Below are positions 9,192 through 18,422 of a DNA stretch of 58,410 nucleotides, one piece after another. Each line of letters starts with the position of its first letter. Position 1 is the stretch's first letter. The translations under genes were made by a program, and so were the position numbers. The notes beneath the pieces are model-generated. The model searched no databases and was not told the DNA's origin. It saw nothing but the letters and a program-made list of their open reading frames with translations. Origin of the DNA: Planctomycetaceae bacterium (GTDB lineage Bacteria; Planctomycetota; Planctomycetia; Planctomycetales; Planctomycetaceae); contig JANQQW010000045.1 in NCBI GenBank assembly GCA_028284885.1, positions 1 through 58,410 of the forward strand, given 5' to 3'.

Positions 9192-9219
9192 TTGACACCT
9201 CGGGGCCGTCCGCTTGAAT
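9192..9219 (+). promoter_or_regulatory. Possible sigma-70-type promoter for the small lipoprotein
   Basis: TTGACA at 9192 is separated by 16 bases from TTGAAT at 9214, which matches TATAAT at 4 of 6 positions. The ATG is at 9254, leaving a short leader. This was found by eye; in GC-rich DNA a perfect -35 box is suggestive but not proof. Confidence 0.4.
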
Positions 9220-9253
9220 GGGGCCCTCTGATACCACTCGCCGAGAACGACCC

Positions 9254-9658
9254 ATGACCAACTACCGCTTCAGTGCCCTCCTCCTCGCTCTCCTCTTCGC
9301 CGTCGGATGCGGTGGTGGTGGCGGCGGAACCGACCCCGAGCCGATCCCGACGACCAGCGTCAGCGGAACCGTCACCGTGAAGGGACAGCCGTTCAAGGAG
9401 CCGGGTTTCGGCGTCACCTTCTGGCCCGACGGCCGCCCCGCCGGCACGACTCTGCCGATCGGCGAGGGGGGCAAGTTCTCCGGCGAGGCGCCGATCGGAA
9501 GCTGCAAGGTCACGATCGTCGCGGTCGGTTCGGACGAAGGCGGCCACGCGGCTTCGGGCGAAGCCGGTATTCTCGAAGTCTACACGTCCGACGCGACCAC
9601 CAAGCTCACGGCCGACGTCGCCGAGGGCAAGACCTTCGAGTTCGAAGTCGGCCAGTGA
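9254..9658 (+). CDS. Small lipoprotein with carboxypeptidase-regulatory-like (transthyretin-type) domain
   Basis: The 134-residue protein has a leader ending in a lipobox-like LLFAVGC, then a poly-Gly spacer. The mature part begins SVSGTVTVKGQPFKEPGF and continues VTFWPDGRP, the pattern of the small beta-sandwich lipoproteins that planctomycetes carry in many copies ('G.V..dG.P......v.f.p'). It ends FEFEVGQ. ATG 9254 was preferred to an upstream GTG because it starts the signal peptide. It probably sits on a membrane facing the periplasm. Function is unknown and the gene appears monocistronic. Confidence 0.75.
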   Translation: MTNYRFSALLLALLFAVGCGGGGGGTDPEPIPTTSVSGTVTVKGQPFKEPGFGVTFWPDGRPAGTTLPIGEGGKFSGEAPIGSCKVTIVAVGSDEGGHAASGEAGILEVYTSDATTKLTADVAEGKTFEFEVGQ

Positions 9659-9871
9659 CGCCCGCGGTCGGCCGCGGACCAGTCTGCTCACTCGACGCCC
9701 AGTCCGTGACTTCGTGCGCCCAGCTTGCGCGCAGACTGCAGAAATCGGCCGAATCTCCGATAGGAATTGCTGGATACGTCGAAACGGATCGGTACACTCG
9801 GGCGAACTAGACGTGTCGGACGGAACGGGATTCCGTCCACCCACCCACTCGGCCCGGTGAGGCTCCCCAAG

Positions 9872-11176
9872 ATGTTGACCTTCCAAGGCTTCGGCGGACG
9901 TTCCTACTGCGATGGCGTGAAGCGGCGGGACTTCCTCCGCATCGGCGGGTTGGCCCTCGGCGGCCTCACGCTCCCTGGCCTGTTGGCGGCGGAGGCCAAG
10001 GCCGGTGAGACGGCCACGGGCAAGTCGATCATCAACATCTACCTGGGTGGCGGCCCCACTCACATGGACACCTTCGACTTGAAGCCGAAGGCCCCCAAGG
10101 AGTACCGCGGCGAGTTCAACCCGATCGCGACGAACGCGGACGGCGTCGAAATCTGCGAGCTGATGCCCGAACTCGCCACCGTGGCCGACAAGTACACCAT
10201 CATCCGCTCGATCGACGGCCTCCGGAACGAGCACAACGGCAAGCAGTCGGAGTCCGGTTGGGACAACCGCTCGCTGCAGTCCATCGGCGGCCGGCCCGGC
10301 ATCGGCTCGGTCATGTCGAAGGTCTGGGGCGCCTCGCAGCCCACCTCCTACGGATCGGCCCCCACCAACGTCGATCTCACTGGCTGGACCCGCCCCGGGT
10401 TCCTCGGCCAGATTCACGCCGCCTACCGCCCCACCGGCGAGGGTCGCTCGAACCTCACGCTCAACCGCAGCGTCCCGGTCGAGCGGCTCGACGACCGCCG
10501 CGCGCTCCTCTCGGGCCTCGACCGACTCCGGCGTGACGTCGACTCGTCCGGCATGATGAACGCCGTCGACAGCTTCACCGAACGTGCGACCGGCATCGTC
10601 ACGTCTGGCCGGCTGGCCACCGCGCTCGACTACAAGCAGGACGACCCTCGAGTCGTCGCCCGTTACGGGATCGGCGAACGCCGCGACATCGAGCGGTTCC
10701 TCGTCGCCCGTCGGCTCGTCCAAGCCGGCGTTCGCTGCGTCTCCTTCAACTGGGGCAGCTGGGACACGCACGGCAACAACTTCACCAGCATGAAGACCCA
10801 GCTTCCCGCCCTCAGCCGGGGCCTCACCGCCCTCATCGAGGACCTCGACGCCCACGGCCGGCTGGACGACACCATCATCATGATGTCGGGCGAGTTCGGC
10901 CGCACGCCGCGGATCAACGGCAACGCCGGCCGCGACCACTGGAACCAGGCCGGCTTCTTCTTCCTCGCCGGTGGCGGCATGCGGCACGGCCAGGTCGTCG
11001 GCAGCACCAACGCCCGCGGCGAACGACCCCAGGACCGACCGGTCCACCTGCAGCACGTCTTCACCACGCTGTACCACCAACTCGGCATCAACCCCGAGGC
11101 GGCCCACCTCACCGACCCCAACGGCCGCCCCCAGTACCTCGTCGACGAACGCGAGGTCATCCGCGAACTCGTGTAG
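9872..11176 (+). CDS. DUF1501 domain protein with twin-arginine-like leader
   Basis: The 434-residue product starts at ATG 9872. The leader has VKRRDFLRIGGLALGGLTL, a twin-arginine-type motif (RRDFLR), suggesting Sec-independent export. The DUF1501 core is recognisable from YLGGGPTHMDTFDLKPKAP near the start and MMSGEFGRTPRINGNAGRDH near the end, the two halves of an alkaline-phosphatase/sulfatase-like metal site. DUF1501 proteins are abundant in planctomycetes, usually next to heme-containing DUF1549/DUF1553 or DUF1592-type partners, and their substrate is unknown. Here the gene leads an apparent operon: after 84 bases come a metallopeptidase, a DUF1592-type protein and a DUF1552 protein, all on the same strand. 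Confidence 0.88.
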   Translation: MLTFQGFGGRSYCDGVKRRDFLRIGGLALGGLTLPGLLAAEAKAGETATGKSIINIYLGGGPTHMDTFDLKPKAPKEYRGEFNPIATNADGVEICELMPELATVADKYTIIRSIDGLRNEHNGKQSESGWDNRSLQSIGGRPGIGSVMSKVWGASQPTSYGSAPTNVDLTGWTRPGFLGQIHAAYRPTGEGRSNLTLNRSVPVERLDDRRALLSGLDRLRRDVDSSGMMNAVDSFTERATGIVTSGRLATALDYKQDDPRVVARYGIGERRDIERFLVARRLVQAGVRCVSFNWGSWDTHGNNFTSMKTQLPALSRGLTALIEDLDAHGRLDDTIIMMSGEFGRTPRINGNAGRDHWNQAGFFFLAGGGMRHGQVVGSTNARGERPQDRPVHLQHVFTTLYHQLGINPEAAHLTDPNGRPQYLVDEREVIRELV

Positions 11177-11260
11177 GTCCAGGACGAGGCGTCTGCCCGC
11201 GCTCCCCGCAACGCTCGCCTTGCCGGGAACGAACCGACCAGTCGACGAAAGCGTCCCGAA

Positions 11261-12034
11261 GTGATACGTACGACGCTGGCAGTTGCGATCTTGGTGGTTT
11301 CCGGACTGACCGGAGCAGCAGAGCAAGACCTGTCCCCGCGATACAAGGATCCCGTCGAGAACTACTCGAAGGTCGAACTGCAGGGATGGACGCTGCTCGT
11401 CAACCGACGACTCAAGGAGCATCCCGACGTGCGTCGCGACGCCCTCGACACGTTCGAGTGGCAGCTGCAGACGATCAAGCGGATCGTCCCGCCACACGCC
11501 ACGAAGGTGATGCAGGGCGTCACGATCTGGCTCGAGTACGACTGCGTTGCCGCGGCCCAGTACCATCCGGAACGCGACTGGCTCGTCGAGAACGGATACC
11601 ATCCGGCCAAGGCCAAGTGCATCGACGTCGGAGACGTTCGCCGATACATCGGTGAACGTGGAAACGAACCCGTTATGGTGTTGTTGCACGAACTCGTGCA
11701 CGCCTACCACGACCAGGCGCTCGGCTTCGACGACGAACGCGTCGTGGCGGCATTCGAGAAGTCGAGGAAGACGGGGGGCTACGACGAGGTCCTGCACGAT
11801 CGTCGGGAACGCGTACGGCACTACGCGCTCACGAATCACAAGGAGTGGTTCGCCGAGATCAGCGAGTCGTATCTGTGGGTCAACGACTACTTCCCCTTCA
11901 ACCGTGCGGAGCTTCGCAAGTCGGATCCCGAGGCGTTCCGCTTCATGGCGTCGGTGTGGAGTCGGGCGGCGGAGCCCGCCAAGGGGGGACGCAACACGGA
12001 GCCGACGTCACCCCGGACGGACGGCCCGCAGTGA
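11261..12034 (+). CDS. Secreted zinc metallopeptidase-like protein (HELVH)
   Basis: The 257-residue protein starts at GTG 11261, which gives a signal peptide (IRTTLAVAILVVSGLTGAAE). The metal-binding helix is VLLHELVHAYHDQ, with H143-E144-x-x-H147 giving two zinc ligands and the catalytic glutamate. A probable third ligand lies near KEWFAEISESYLW, where E-x-x-x-E-S-Y is typical of gluzincin-like secreted peptidases in bacteria. The mature region opens with a helical part (KVELQGWTLLVNRRLKEH). The stop overlaps the GTG start of the heme protein by four bases (GTGA), implying translational coupling and shared expression. The substrate is unknown; maturation of a neighbour's product or environmental proteolysis are both possible. 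Confidence 0.75.
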   Translation: MIRTTLAVAILVVSGLTGAAEQDLSPRYKDPVENYSKVELQGWTLLVNRRLKEHPDVRRDALDTFEWQLQTIKRIVPPHATKVMQGVTIWLEYDCVAAAQYHPERDWLVENGYHPAKAKCIDVGDVRRYIGERGNEPVMVLLHELVHAYHDQALGFDDERVVAAFEKSRKTGGYDEVLHDRRERVRHYALTNHKEWFAEISESYLWVNDYFPFNRAELRKSDPEAFRFMASVWSRAAEPAKGGRNTEPTSPRTDGPQ

Positions 12035-14244
12035 ACGACCGGTCGAAGTCGATCGTGCTCCGGGTCGCGGGGCTGTACCTTCCGGCCCTTCTGATGGCAT
12101 CGACGGTTCGGGCAGCGCCGGCGGAGCCAACGGAAGAAGCGGCGGCCGTGCTCGGTCGGTTTCTCGAACGGCACTGCGTCGTGTGCCACCGCGGCGAGGA
12201 GGCGAAGAGTGGCCTTCGACTCGACGACCTCGTGGCCGGAGGAGTCGTCGCGGGCGACGTGAAGCGCTGGCAGCGGGTGCTCGAGATGGTCGAGATCGGC
12301 GACATGCCGCCGAAGTCGCGAGCAAGGCCCGCCGAGGGAGAACGTACGGCGTTCCAGTCCACGCTCGCGTCGGCTCTCCGGTCACTCGGCGTCGGACGCG
12401 ACGACCGGGAGTCGGAGCTCCCGCGAAACGGGAACCGTGTCGATCACGCTGCTCTCTTCAGTGGCGAGCACCCGGGCCCGGCGTACACACCGGCACGCGT
12501 CTGGCGGATCAACGGCCGGATCTACTTCCAGCTGATGCAGGACCTCGAGTTGGGGCGCGACTTCGTGGTGCCCCTCCAGAAGAACGACGAGGGCTTCCAC
12601 GACTACGCCAGTCTGTACGCCGACGAGGCGACCATCCGCACGATGATGCAGAACGCGAAGCGCGCGGCCACGGCGATGATCAAGGGGCGTCACGTCAGGC
12701 CGCGGGGGGCCGCTGAGAAGGACCCTGCCAACAAGGGCCGCTACCTCGGCAGCCGGCATCGCCCGATCACCGAGTTCGTCGCGATCGAGGGCCGGCCGAC
12801 CCGCGAGCAGCTCGACGCCGTGGCGACGTTCGTGCTCCGACACCTGACGAAACGCGAGCCCTCGGCCGACCAGTTGGAACGCTCCGTCACCGGTGTGCTG
12901 GTCCCGTGTGTCGATGCCGGGGGCAACGAGGCCGGGCTGCACGGGTACATCGTCTCCGTCTTGCTCTCGCCCGAGTTCCTGTTCCGTTCCGAGGTCGGCC
13001 GGGGAAGGGAGTTGCCGGACGGTCGCCGCATGCTCTCCCCGACCGAACTCGCCTTCGCCCTCTCCTACACCTTGCACGACCACCCGGTCGACTCGCTCCT
13101 GGAAGCCGCCCGGGAGGGGCGACTCAAGTCTCGCGAGGACGTCGAACGTGAGTTTCGACGACTGTACGACGACGAGAAGCTGCTGCGTGGTCGGATGGCG
13201 AACGGATCCGTGAACCGCGTGTGGGCCGCCTCGAAGCCGTACGACGTTCCCGCCAAGCCCAGGTTGCTGCGGTTCTTCCAGGAGTACTTCGGCTACGCCC
13301 GGGCAGAGGACGTCTTCAAGGACGAGACCCGACACGGCGGAAAGCACGACCCTCGTCAGTTGATCAAGGACGCCAACTGGACCGTTCTCGACGTCCTGGC
13401 CGACGATCGAGACGTCCTCGAACAGTTGCTCACGACGGACCGCTTCGCCGTTCCGCGTGGCCGCATCAGCAAGAAGAACCCCGACGAGAAGCCGCGGATG
13501 CCGGGGTACCTTGCCGCGTACAACCTGACCGAGTCGCCCGAGAACGACCGTGGGTTCGAGCTGACGAAGATGCCCGCCGGGCAGCGTGCCGGCCTGCTCA
13601 CGCACCCCGCCTGGCTCGTGGCCCACAGCACGAACTTCCACACCGACCCGGTCCGGCGGGGCAAGTGGATCCAGGAGCACCTGCTCGGCTACCCCGTGCC
13701 CGATCTCCCGATCGCCGTTCAGGCCCAGCTACCCGACGAGGCGCACAACACGATCCGTGAACGGTTCCGTGTCGTTCGTGCGGACGCCTGTTGGCGCTGT
13801 CACCGGAAGATGAATCCGTTGGGGGAACCGTTCGAGGCGTTCGACGACTTCGGTCGGTGGCGGGACCGCCACCTGGTGGGGACGGACGGGAACCTCGTCG
13901 AGACGGACTTCGAGCGGACGAACCGGTTCAACCCGGACCACGTGAAGAACGCCGAACCGGGCAAGCCGGTCGACACGACCGGCGAGCTCGTGGGGACCGG
14001 GGATCCGAGTCTCGACGGCCCGGTGGCGGACGTCCGCGACCTGATGCGCCGGCTGGCGAAGAGTGACCGCGTTCGGCAGGTCTTCGTCCGGCACGTTTTC
14101 CGGTACTGGATGGGACGCAACGAGACGCTCGACGACTCGCCGACGCTGATGGCCATGGACAAGGCGTACGTCGACTCGCGCGGCAGCTTTCGTGAGACGC
14201 TCGTCGCCTTGATCACCTCCGACTCGTTCCTGCTTCGCAAGTAG
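12031..14244 (+). CDS. DUF1592/DUF1588/DUF1585-type planctomycete protein with two CxxCH sites (pair 1)
   Basis: The 737-residue protein has a signal peptide (LYLPALLMASTVRAAPAEP). Near the N-terminus is a cytochrome-c-type site, C49-V-V-C-H53, followed by DMPPKSRARP, the planctomycete cytochrome domain. A DUF1595/DUF1592 portion is visible in LSPTELAFALSYTLHD-like sequence. A second CxxCH, C587-W-R-C-H591, opens the DUF1588 segment (RKMNPLGEPFEAFDDFGRW). It ends in DUF1585 (GTGDPSLDGPVADVRDL ... FRYWMGRNETLDDS). It is about 300 residues shorter than its two relatives at 37003 and 41644, mainly in the middle. Such proteins are thought to be periplasmic and heme-bearing; the reaction is unknown. 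It is coupled to the upstream metallopeptidase and followed after 29 bases by the DUF1552 gene. Confidence 0.88.
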   Translation: MNDRSKSIVLRVAGLYLPALLMASTVRAAPAEPTEEAAAVLGRFLERHCVVCHRGEEAKSGLRLDDLVAGGVVAGDVKRWQRVLEMVEIGDMPPKSRARPAEGERTAFQSTLASALRSLGVGRDDRESELPRNGNRVDHAALFSGEHPGPAYTPARVWRINGRIYFQLMQDLELGRDFVVPLQKNDEGFHDYASLYADEATIRTMMQNAKRAATAMIKGRHVRPRGAAEKDPANKGRYLGSRHRPITEFVAIEGRPTREQLDAVATFVLRHLTKREPSADQLERSVTGVLVPCVDAGGNEAGLHGYIVSVLLSPEFLFRSEVGRGRELPDGRRMLSPTELAFALSYTLHDHPVDSLLEAAREGRLKSREDVEREFRRLYDDEKLLRGRMANGSVNRVWAASKPYDVPAKPRLLRFFQEYFGYARAEDVFKDETRHGGKHDPRQLIKDANWTVLDVLADDRDVLEQLLTTDRFAVPRGRISKKNPDEKPRMPGYLAAYNLTESPENDRGFELTKMPAGQRAGLLTHPAWLVAHSTNFHTDPVRRGKWIQEHLLGYPVPDLPIAVQAQLPDEAHNTIRERFRVVRADACWRCHRKMNPLGEPFEAFDDFGRWRDRHLVGTDGNLVETDFERTNRFNPDHVKNAEPGKPVDTTGELVGTGDPSLDGPVADVRDLMRRLAKSDRVRQVFVRHVFRYWMGRNETLDDSPTLMAMDKAYVDSRGSFRETLVALITSDSFLLRK

Positions 14245-14273
14245 AACGCCTTGCTCGGCCTGAGAGAGTTCCG

Positions 14274-15695
14274 ATGATCCACCGACGACGACTGCTGAAG
14301 ACGATGGCTCGAGGTCTCGGAGCCTGCTCGCTGACGCCGTTCCTGCTTCAGCTTCGTACCGAGGCCGCCGCGGACGGAGATCCGTCCGCGTTGCCGAAGC
14401 GGTTCGTGTTCGTCATTCGGTCGAACGGCGTGCTGACCCGCGAGATCCTGCCCGAGGGGCTCGAGGACATGGTCCGGGAGCGCCCGCACGCCAGCAGCCT
14501 CGACAAGTGGCACGACATCTCCCTTGCCGAACATCCGGTCCCGGTCGGCATGAAGCCGCTCGAACCGTACAAGGACGAACTCACGCTGATCCAAGGGCTC
14601 AGCGGCCGAATGATGAACGGTCAGCACGAGGCCGGCTTCGGTGCGCTGGGGGCCTACAACGGCAAACGGTCACCGCGGGACGAGACGGTCGACTGGGCAC
14701 TGGCGTCGCACTCGGGCGGTGTCGTTCCCCACGTCGGCTTCACCATGGACCATGCCGGGACCTCGGTGACCTACCCGCACCTCTCCGCCTCGGGGCCTCG
14801 CAAGCCGCTGCCCTACTACGCGGACCCGATGCTCGCCTACACCGACCTTTTCGGAACGGTGGCGACAGGCGGCCGGGCGAAGGTCGCGATCGACGTCGAC
14901 CGCAACATCCTCGACTACATGACCGAGGACGTGAAGCGGTTCCGGCGGCAACTCTCGTCGCGTGAGCAGGAGAAGCTGGGGCACTACCTCGACGGGTTCG
15001 AGACCCTGCGGACTCGCCAGCAGAAGCTGAAGGCGATGAACGCCCGACTGGCCGCCGCGGCACCGGAGTTGAAGGACGCCTTCCGGAGCGCGATCGAGAC
15101 TGAACGACTCGAGGCGCACTTCGAGCTGGCCGCGTCGTCGCTGATCGCCGGTCTCACCAACGTCTGCACCATTCGCTGCGAGCACCTGGGAATGCGGCTC
15201 ACCGGCCTGGGGCTGGGGAAGCGGACGGTGCACGGCATCGGTCACATGATCGAGAACGGCCCCGACGGCAACACCGGCGAGGCCTTCGACGGCGAGGCCG
15301 CGGCCTTCGGCGAGTTCGACACCCGCCGGCACGTCATGAGCTTTCACATGCAGCACGTCGCCAGTCTGTACGCGAAGCTGAAGGCGGTCCCCGAGGGAGA
15401 GGGCACGATGGCCGACAACACCGTCGTCGTGTACTTCTCGGATCACGGCGACCGACACCACAGCCCGTTCTACCTCTGGCCGATGACGGTTCTCGGCAAT
15501 GCGGGCGGTGCGTTCCGAACCGGCCGGTACCTGCAGTACCCGGGGCACCGGGAACGGGGCAACCAGACGATCGCGAACTTCTATCTCTCCCTCCTCCACG
15601 CCGCCGGCGACCGACGCAAGACCTTCGGCCAGCCCGACCTGGAGTCCCCCGAGTTCATCGACCAACGAACTCCACTGGCCGACTGGATGGCCTGA
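14274..15695 (+). CDS. DUF1552 family protein (pair 1)
   Basis: The 473-residue protein starts at ATG 14274 behind a GAGAGAG ribosome-site-like run. The leader (MIHRRRLLKTMARGLGACSL) is twin-arginine-like. Family landmarks include KRFVFVIRSNGVLTREILPE, LTLIQGLSGRMMNGQHEAGF and the C-terminal VVYFSDHGDRHHSPFYLW. DUF1552 proteins almost always follow DUF1592-type genes in planctomycetes and are believed to act with them outside the cytoplasm; activity is unknown, although the conserved Asp/His motifs suggest a metal site. It ends the 9872-15695 gene set and converges with the sulfatase, whose stop is 49 bases away. Confidence 0.88.
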   Translation: MIHRRRLLKTMARGLGACSLTPFLLQLRTEAAADGDPSALPKRFVFVIRSNGVLTREILPEGLEDMVRERPHASSLDKWHDISLAEHPVPVGMKPLEPYKDELTLIQGLSGRMMNGQHEAGFGALGAYNGKRSPRDETVDWALASHSGGVVPHVGFTMDHAGTSVTYPHLSASGPRKPLPYYADPMLAYTDLFGTVATGGRAKVAIDVDRNILDYMTEDVKRFRRQLSSREQEKLGHYLDGFETLRTRQQKLKAMNARLAAAAPELKDAFRSAIETERLEAHFELAASSLIAGLTNVCTIRCEHLGMRLTGLGLGKRTVHGIGHMIENGPDGNTGEAFDGEAAAFGEFDTRRHVMSFHMQHVASLYAKLKAVPEGEGTMADNTVVVYFSDHGDRHHSPFYLWPMTVLGNAGGAFRTGRYLQYPGHRERGNQTIANFYLSLLHAAGDRRKTFGQPDLESPEFIDQRTPLADWMA

Positions 15696-15744
15696 CGCCT
15701 TCGGCTCGCGGACGGCTCCCAGCCACATGGGTGGCCGTCGGGAT

Positions 15745-17091
15745 TCAGTCGAGCCACTTGGCCGGCTTGGGGGGCTGCGGCTTCCACTCGGGGCCGCCGA
15801 GGGGGAGTTGGTGGGTGGCGACGTCGGCGAGGCGGGTGCGGGCGCGGGTCAGCATCGACTGAACGCGGTCCGGGTGCTGCTCGGCGAGGTTCGTCTTCTC
15901 CGCGGGGTCGTCGGCGAGGTTCACGAGGACCGGGCCGGCCTTCGTTTCGGGGATCTCCTTCACCTCGTCGAAGTAGAGCTTCCAGTCGCCGACGCGGATC
16001 GCCTGCGGCGTCGCCCAGCCGTGCCAGTAGAGGAGGTCACCGCGGGCGTGCTCGGCCTTGCCGGTGACGAGCGTGTTCCAGACATCGATGCCGTCGAGCT
16101 TCTGGGTGAACTTCGACTCGCCGAGTTCGATGCCGCAGGCGTGGGCGAGGGTGGGAAGCAGGTCGACGGCGGCCGTGAGTTCGTTGCTGACGCGGCCACC
16201 GGGGATGGTGCCCGGACAGCGGACGATGCACGGGACTCGGTTGCCCCCTTCCAGCGTGCTCCACTTGAGGCCGCGGTACGGCTTCGACCGGCCCCACTGC
16301 CGTTGGCTCGGCTCGGTGCCGTTGTCGGAGAGGAAGACGACGACCGTCTTCTCGCCGAGGCCGAGTTCGTCGATCGTGTCGAGCAGGCTGCCCATGCGGG
16401 CGTCGAGTTCCTCGACGACGTCGCCGTACTCGCTCTTCGTGCGGCCCTTCCAATCGGGGTGCGCCTGGGCCGGGAAGTGCGGGGCCGTGAGCGGAACGTA
16501 CAGGAAGAACGGTCGCTCGCGGTTCGCCTCGACGAACTTCTCCGCCTCCGCGAAGAACCGCTCGGTGATTCGGCGGTTGTCGTACGGGTCCTCGATCAGC
16601 TCGTCGCCGCGGTACAGCTTCTTCGTCTGGTTGTTGCTCTTGGTGATGTAGAAGCAGTCGTCGAAACCCTGGTTGGTCGGGAGGAGCGGCAGGGCCTCGC
16701 CGAGGTGCCACTTACCCGTCATGCCGGTGCGGTAGCCGGCCGCTTGAAAGACCTCGGCCATGGTGACGGCCTTCGGGTTCAGGCCGTTCCGCGGCGGGAT
16801 CTTGTAGCCGCCGACGCCCCCCCGCCATCCGAGCCGCACGGGGTACGACCCGGTGAGCAGCGCCATCCGCGACGGCGTGCAGACGGTGCAGCCGGCGTAG
16901 AAGTCCGTCAGGCGGACGCCCTGCTTCGCCATCTTGTCGAGAGTCGGCGTGCGGACGTGCTCGGCGCCGTAGCAGGAGAGGTCGCCGTAGCCGAGGTCGT
17001 CCGCCATCACGACGACGACGTTCGGCCGGTCGTCAGCGAGGAGACCGCTGAGCGGGGCGAGCAGGAGTGCGATGAGGAGCGGGGGCTTCAT
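15745..17091 (-). CDS. Sulfatase (formylglycine-dependent), secreted
   Basis: The 448-residue enzyme has a signal peptide (MKPPLLIALLLAPLSGLLAD) and the standard start of the sulfatase fold, RPNVVVVMADDLGYGDLSCY, whose paired aspartates bind calcium. The C71-T-P-S-R75 motif is the substrate for formylglycine-generating enzyme, which converts C71 to the catalytic residue. Further family segments are MTGKWHLGE and VVVFLSDNGTEPSQ. Length is normal for planctomycete sulfatases of the arylsulfatase type. These release sulfate from sulfated polysaccharides or other esters in the periplasm; the specific substrate cannot be read from sequence. It converges with the DUF1552 gene, and no maturase lies in the window. 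Confidence 0.93.
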   Translation of the reverse strand: MKPPLLIALLLAPLSGLLADDRPNVVVVMADDLGYGDLSCYGAEHVRTPTLDKMAKQGVRLTDFYAGCTVCTPSRMALLTGSYPVRLGWRGGVGGYKIPPRNGLNPKAVTMAEVFQAAGYRTGMTGKWHLGEALPLLPTNQGFDDCFYITKSNNQTKKLYRGDELIEDPYDNRRITERFFAEAEKFVEANRERPFFLYVPLTAPHFPAQAHPDWKGRTKSEYGDVVEELDARMGSLLDTIDELGLGEKTVVVFLSDNGTEPSQRQWGRSKPYRGLKWSTLEGGNRVPCIVRCPGTIPGGRVSNELTAAVDLLPTLAHACGIELGESKFTQKLDGIDVWNTLVTGKAEHARGDLLYWHGWATPQAIRVGDWKLYFDEVKEIPETKAGPVLVNLADDPAEKTNLAEQHPDRVQSMLTRARTRLADVATHQLPLGGPEWKPQPPKPAKWLD

Positions 17092-17161
17092 GGGCGGCGA
17101 GCTTTCCGTCGTGAAGGTCGTTCGGGCGACCGTACTGCGGACGTCGACGTGCTGTCCAACG

Positions 17162-17353
17162 TCACAGCGTGGCGATCCAAGCCCGCGCGATGAGCAACAG
17201 CAGGCCGGTCACCGTGGCGGCGACCAGTCCGGTGACGAACGGGTTCTCGCCGAACTCGCGCGGCAGCGACTCGACAGGCGCCCGTTCGCCGCAGTCGGGG
17301 CAGAGGCCGTCCTCGAGCTCCGCGCCGCACACGTCGCAGGTCGAGTCGGACAC
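17162..17353 (-). CDS. Small zinc-ribbon protein with C-terminal membrane segment
   Basis: The product is 63 residues long if started at GTG 17353, preferred for its GGGAG site eight bases upstream. A second GTG at 17386 would overlap the upstream gene. The N-terminus holds four cysteines, C6-x-x-C9 and C18-x-x-C21 (CDVCGAELEDGLCPDCG), a zinc ribbon. The C-terminus is one membrane helix (FVTGLVAATVTGLLLLIARAW). It would be tail-anchored with the ribbon facing the cytoplasm. It lies directly downstream of another zinc-ribbon gene, and the two are probably co-transcribed. Function is unknown. Confidence 0.65.
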   Translation of the reverse strand: MSDSTCDVCGAELEDGLCPDCGERAPVESLPREFGENPFVTGLVAATVTGLLLLIARAWIATL

Positions 17354-17372
17354 GGTTGCTCGCTCCCGCCGG

Positions 17373-18083
17373 TCAGCCTTCCGCACCAGACAGGTAGGCG
17401 AGCCTTCCGCAGTGCTTGCAGAAGACGAACTTGCCGGCCTTCACCTCGACGTACAGCTGCGGCTCGAGCGTGACGTAGCAGGCGGTGCAGACCGAGTCCT
17501 CGACCATGGTGAGGGCCCCGGCTCCGTGAGCGGCGATCAGGCGGTCGTACTTGTCGCGGATTCCCTCGGGGATGCACGTCTCGGCCTCGGCGATCTGCTT
17601 CCGAAGGGCGTCCGCCTGGCTCTTCAGGCCCTCCTCCGCGGCGGCCACCTCGTCGGCCACCTTCTTCTCGTCCGCCCGGGCCGCCTGGCAGACCTGCTCG
17701 TGGTCCTTGATGCCCTGCTCGGCCGCGTCGATCTTCTCGTAGACCTCGAGAATCTCGTCCTCGAGCACGCTGTTGGCCATCTCGTCGGCCTGAATCTGGC
17801 CCTTGACGATGTCGAACTCGCGGTTCGTGGTGACCGTGTTCAGCTTCACCTTCAGCTCGACGATCTTCGCCTCGTTGGTCTTCATCTGCAGCGACTTGGC
17901 GTCGCCCGTCTTGCGGAGCTGGGTGAGGGCCTCCTTCTTCTCCTCGAGCTCGGCCTCCTTCTCCTCGGCCCGCTTCGTCGAGGCGGCCACCCGCCGCGGC
18001 CCGCGACGGATGCGGTCCTCGATCTCCTCCAACTGCACGAGCAGGTGGTGAAGCTGCTTCAAGTCGCTCGTCGCCGACGCCAT
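17373..18083 (-). CDS. Coiled-coil protein with C4-type zinc ribbon
   Basis: The 236-residue protein starts at ATG 18083, with GAGGGG a few bases upstream. Residues ~5-160 are charged heptad-rich helix (KRAEEKEAELEEKKEALTQL), expected to form an antiparallel coiled-coil hairpin. The C-terminus carries C199-x-x-C202 and C222-x-x-C225 (CTAC...CKHCG), with GKFVFCKHCGRLAYL typical of the widespread C4-type zinc-ribbon family (zf-RING_7). That family is nucleic-acid- or ribosome-associated in several bacteria, but its role is unsettled. The architecture and length fit well. The small zinc-ribbon gene follows on the same strand after 19 bases. Confidence 0.85.
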   Translation of the reverse strand: MASATSDLKQLHHLLVQLEEIEDRIRRGPRRVAASTKRAEEKEAELEEKKEALTQLRKTGDAKSLQMKTNEAKIVELKVKLNTVTTNREFDIVKGQIQADEMANSVLEDEILEVYEKIDAAEQGIKDHEQVCQAARADEKKVADEVAAAEEGLKSQADALRKQIAEAETCIPEGIRDKYDRLIAAHGAGALTMVEDSVCTACYVTLEPQLYVEVKAGKFVFCKHCGRLAYLSGAEG

Positions 18084-18274
18084 CCCGTGTTCCCCTCGGT
18101 TCGCACGGCCCGAGTCCCGGGCCTCGCCTCGCCATTCCGGTGAGGATACCGACCCCTTCCGAAGTCGCACAGTGGTCCCGCCGCCTTTCCCGGAAAAAGC
18201 CCGCATCGCCACGATCGCATCCGTGTAGTACAACTCGCCGCACATCGAGAGTCGTCGAACGGCTCTCGACGAGT

Positions 18275-18395
18275 CCCCTCTCCCCCCGGGAGAGGGTTAG
18301 GGTGAGGGGCTGCAGTCGAGCGGCTTCCAACTTGGGCAAGTCGCCAGCCGACGACCCCCTCACCCCGGCCCTGTCCCCGAGGGAGAGGGTGCCAG
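18275..18395. repeat. CCCTCTCCCC-type palindromic repeat upstream of kdsB
   Basis: Two blocks of the same family as 2038-2449 are present: CCCCTCTCCCCCCGGGAGAGGG at about 18277-18300, and a second built from CCCTCACCCCGGCCCTG and GAGGGAGAGGG near 18357-18390. They lie between the divergently read zinc-ribbon gene and kdsB and end about 30 bases before the kdsB start. Confidence 0.75.
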
Positions 18396-18422
18396 GTTGT
18401 CACCACGCAGGGAGGCGTTGGC

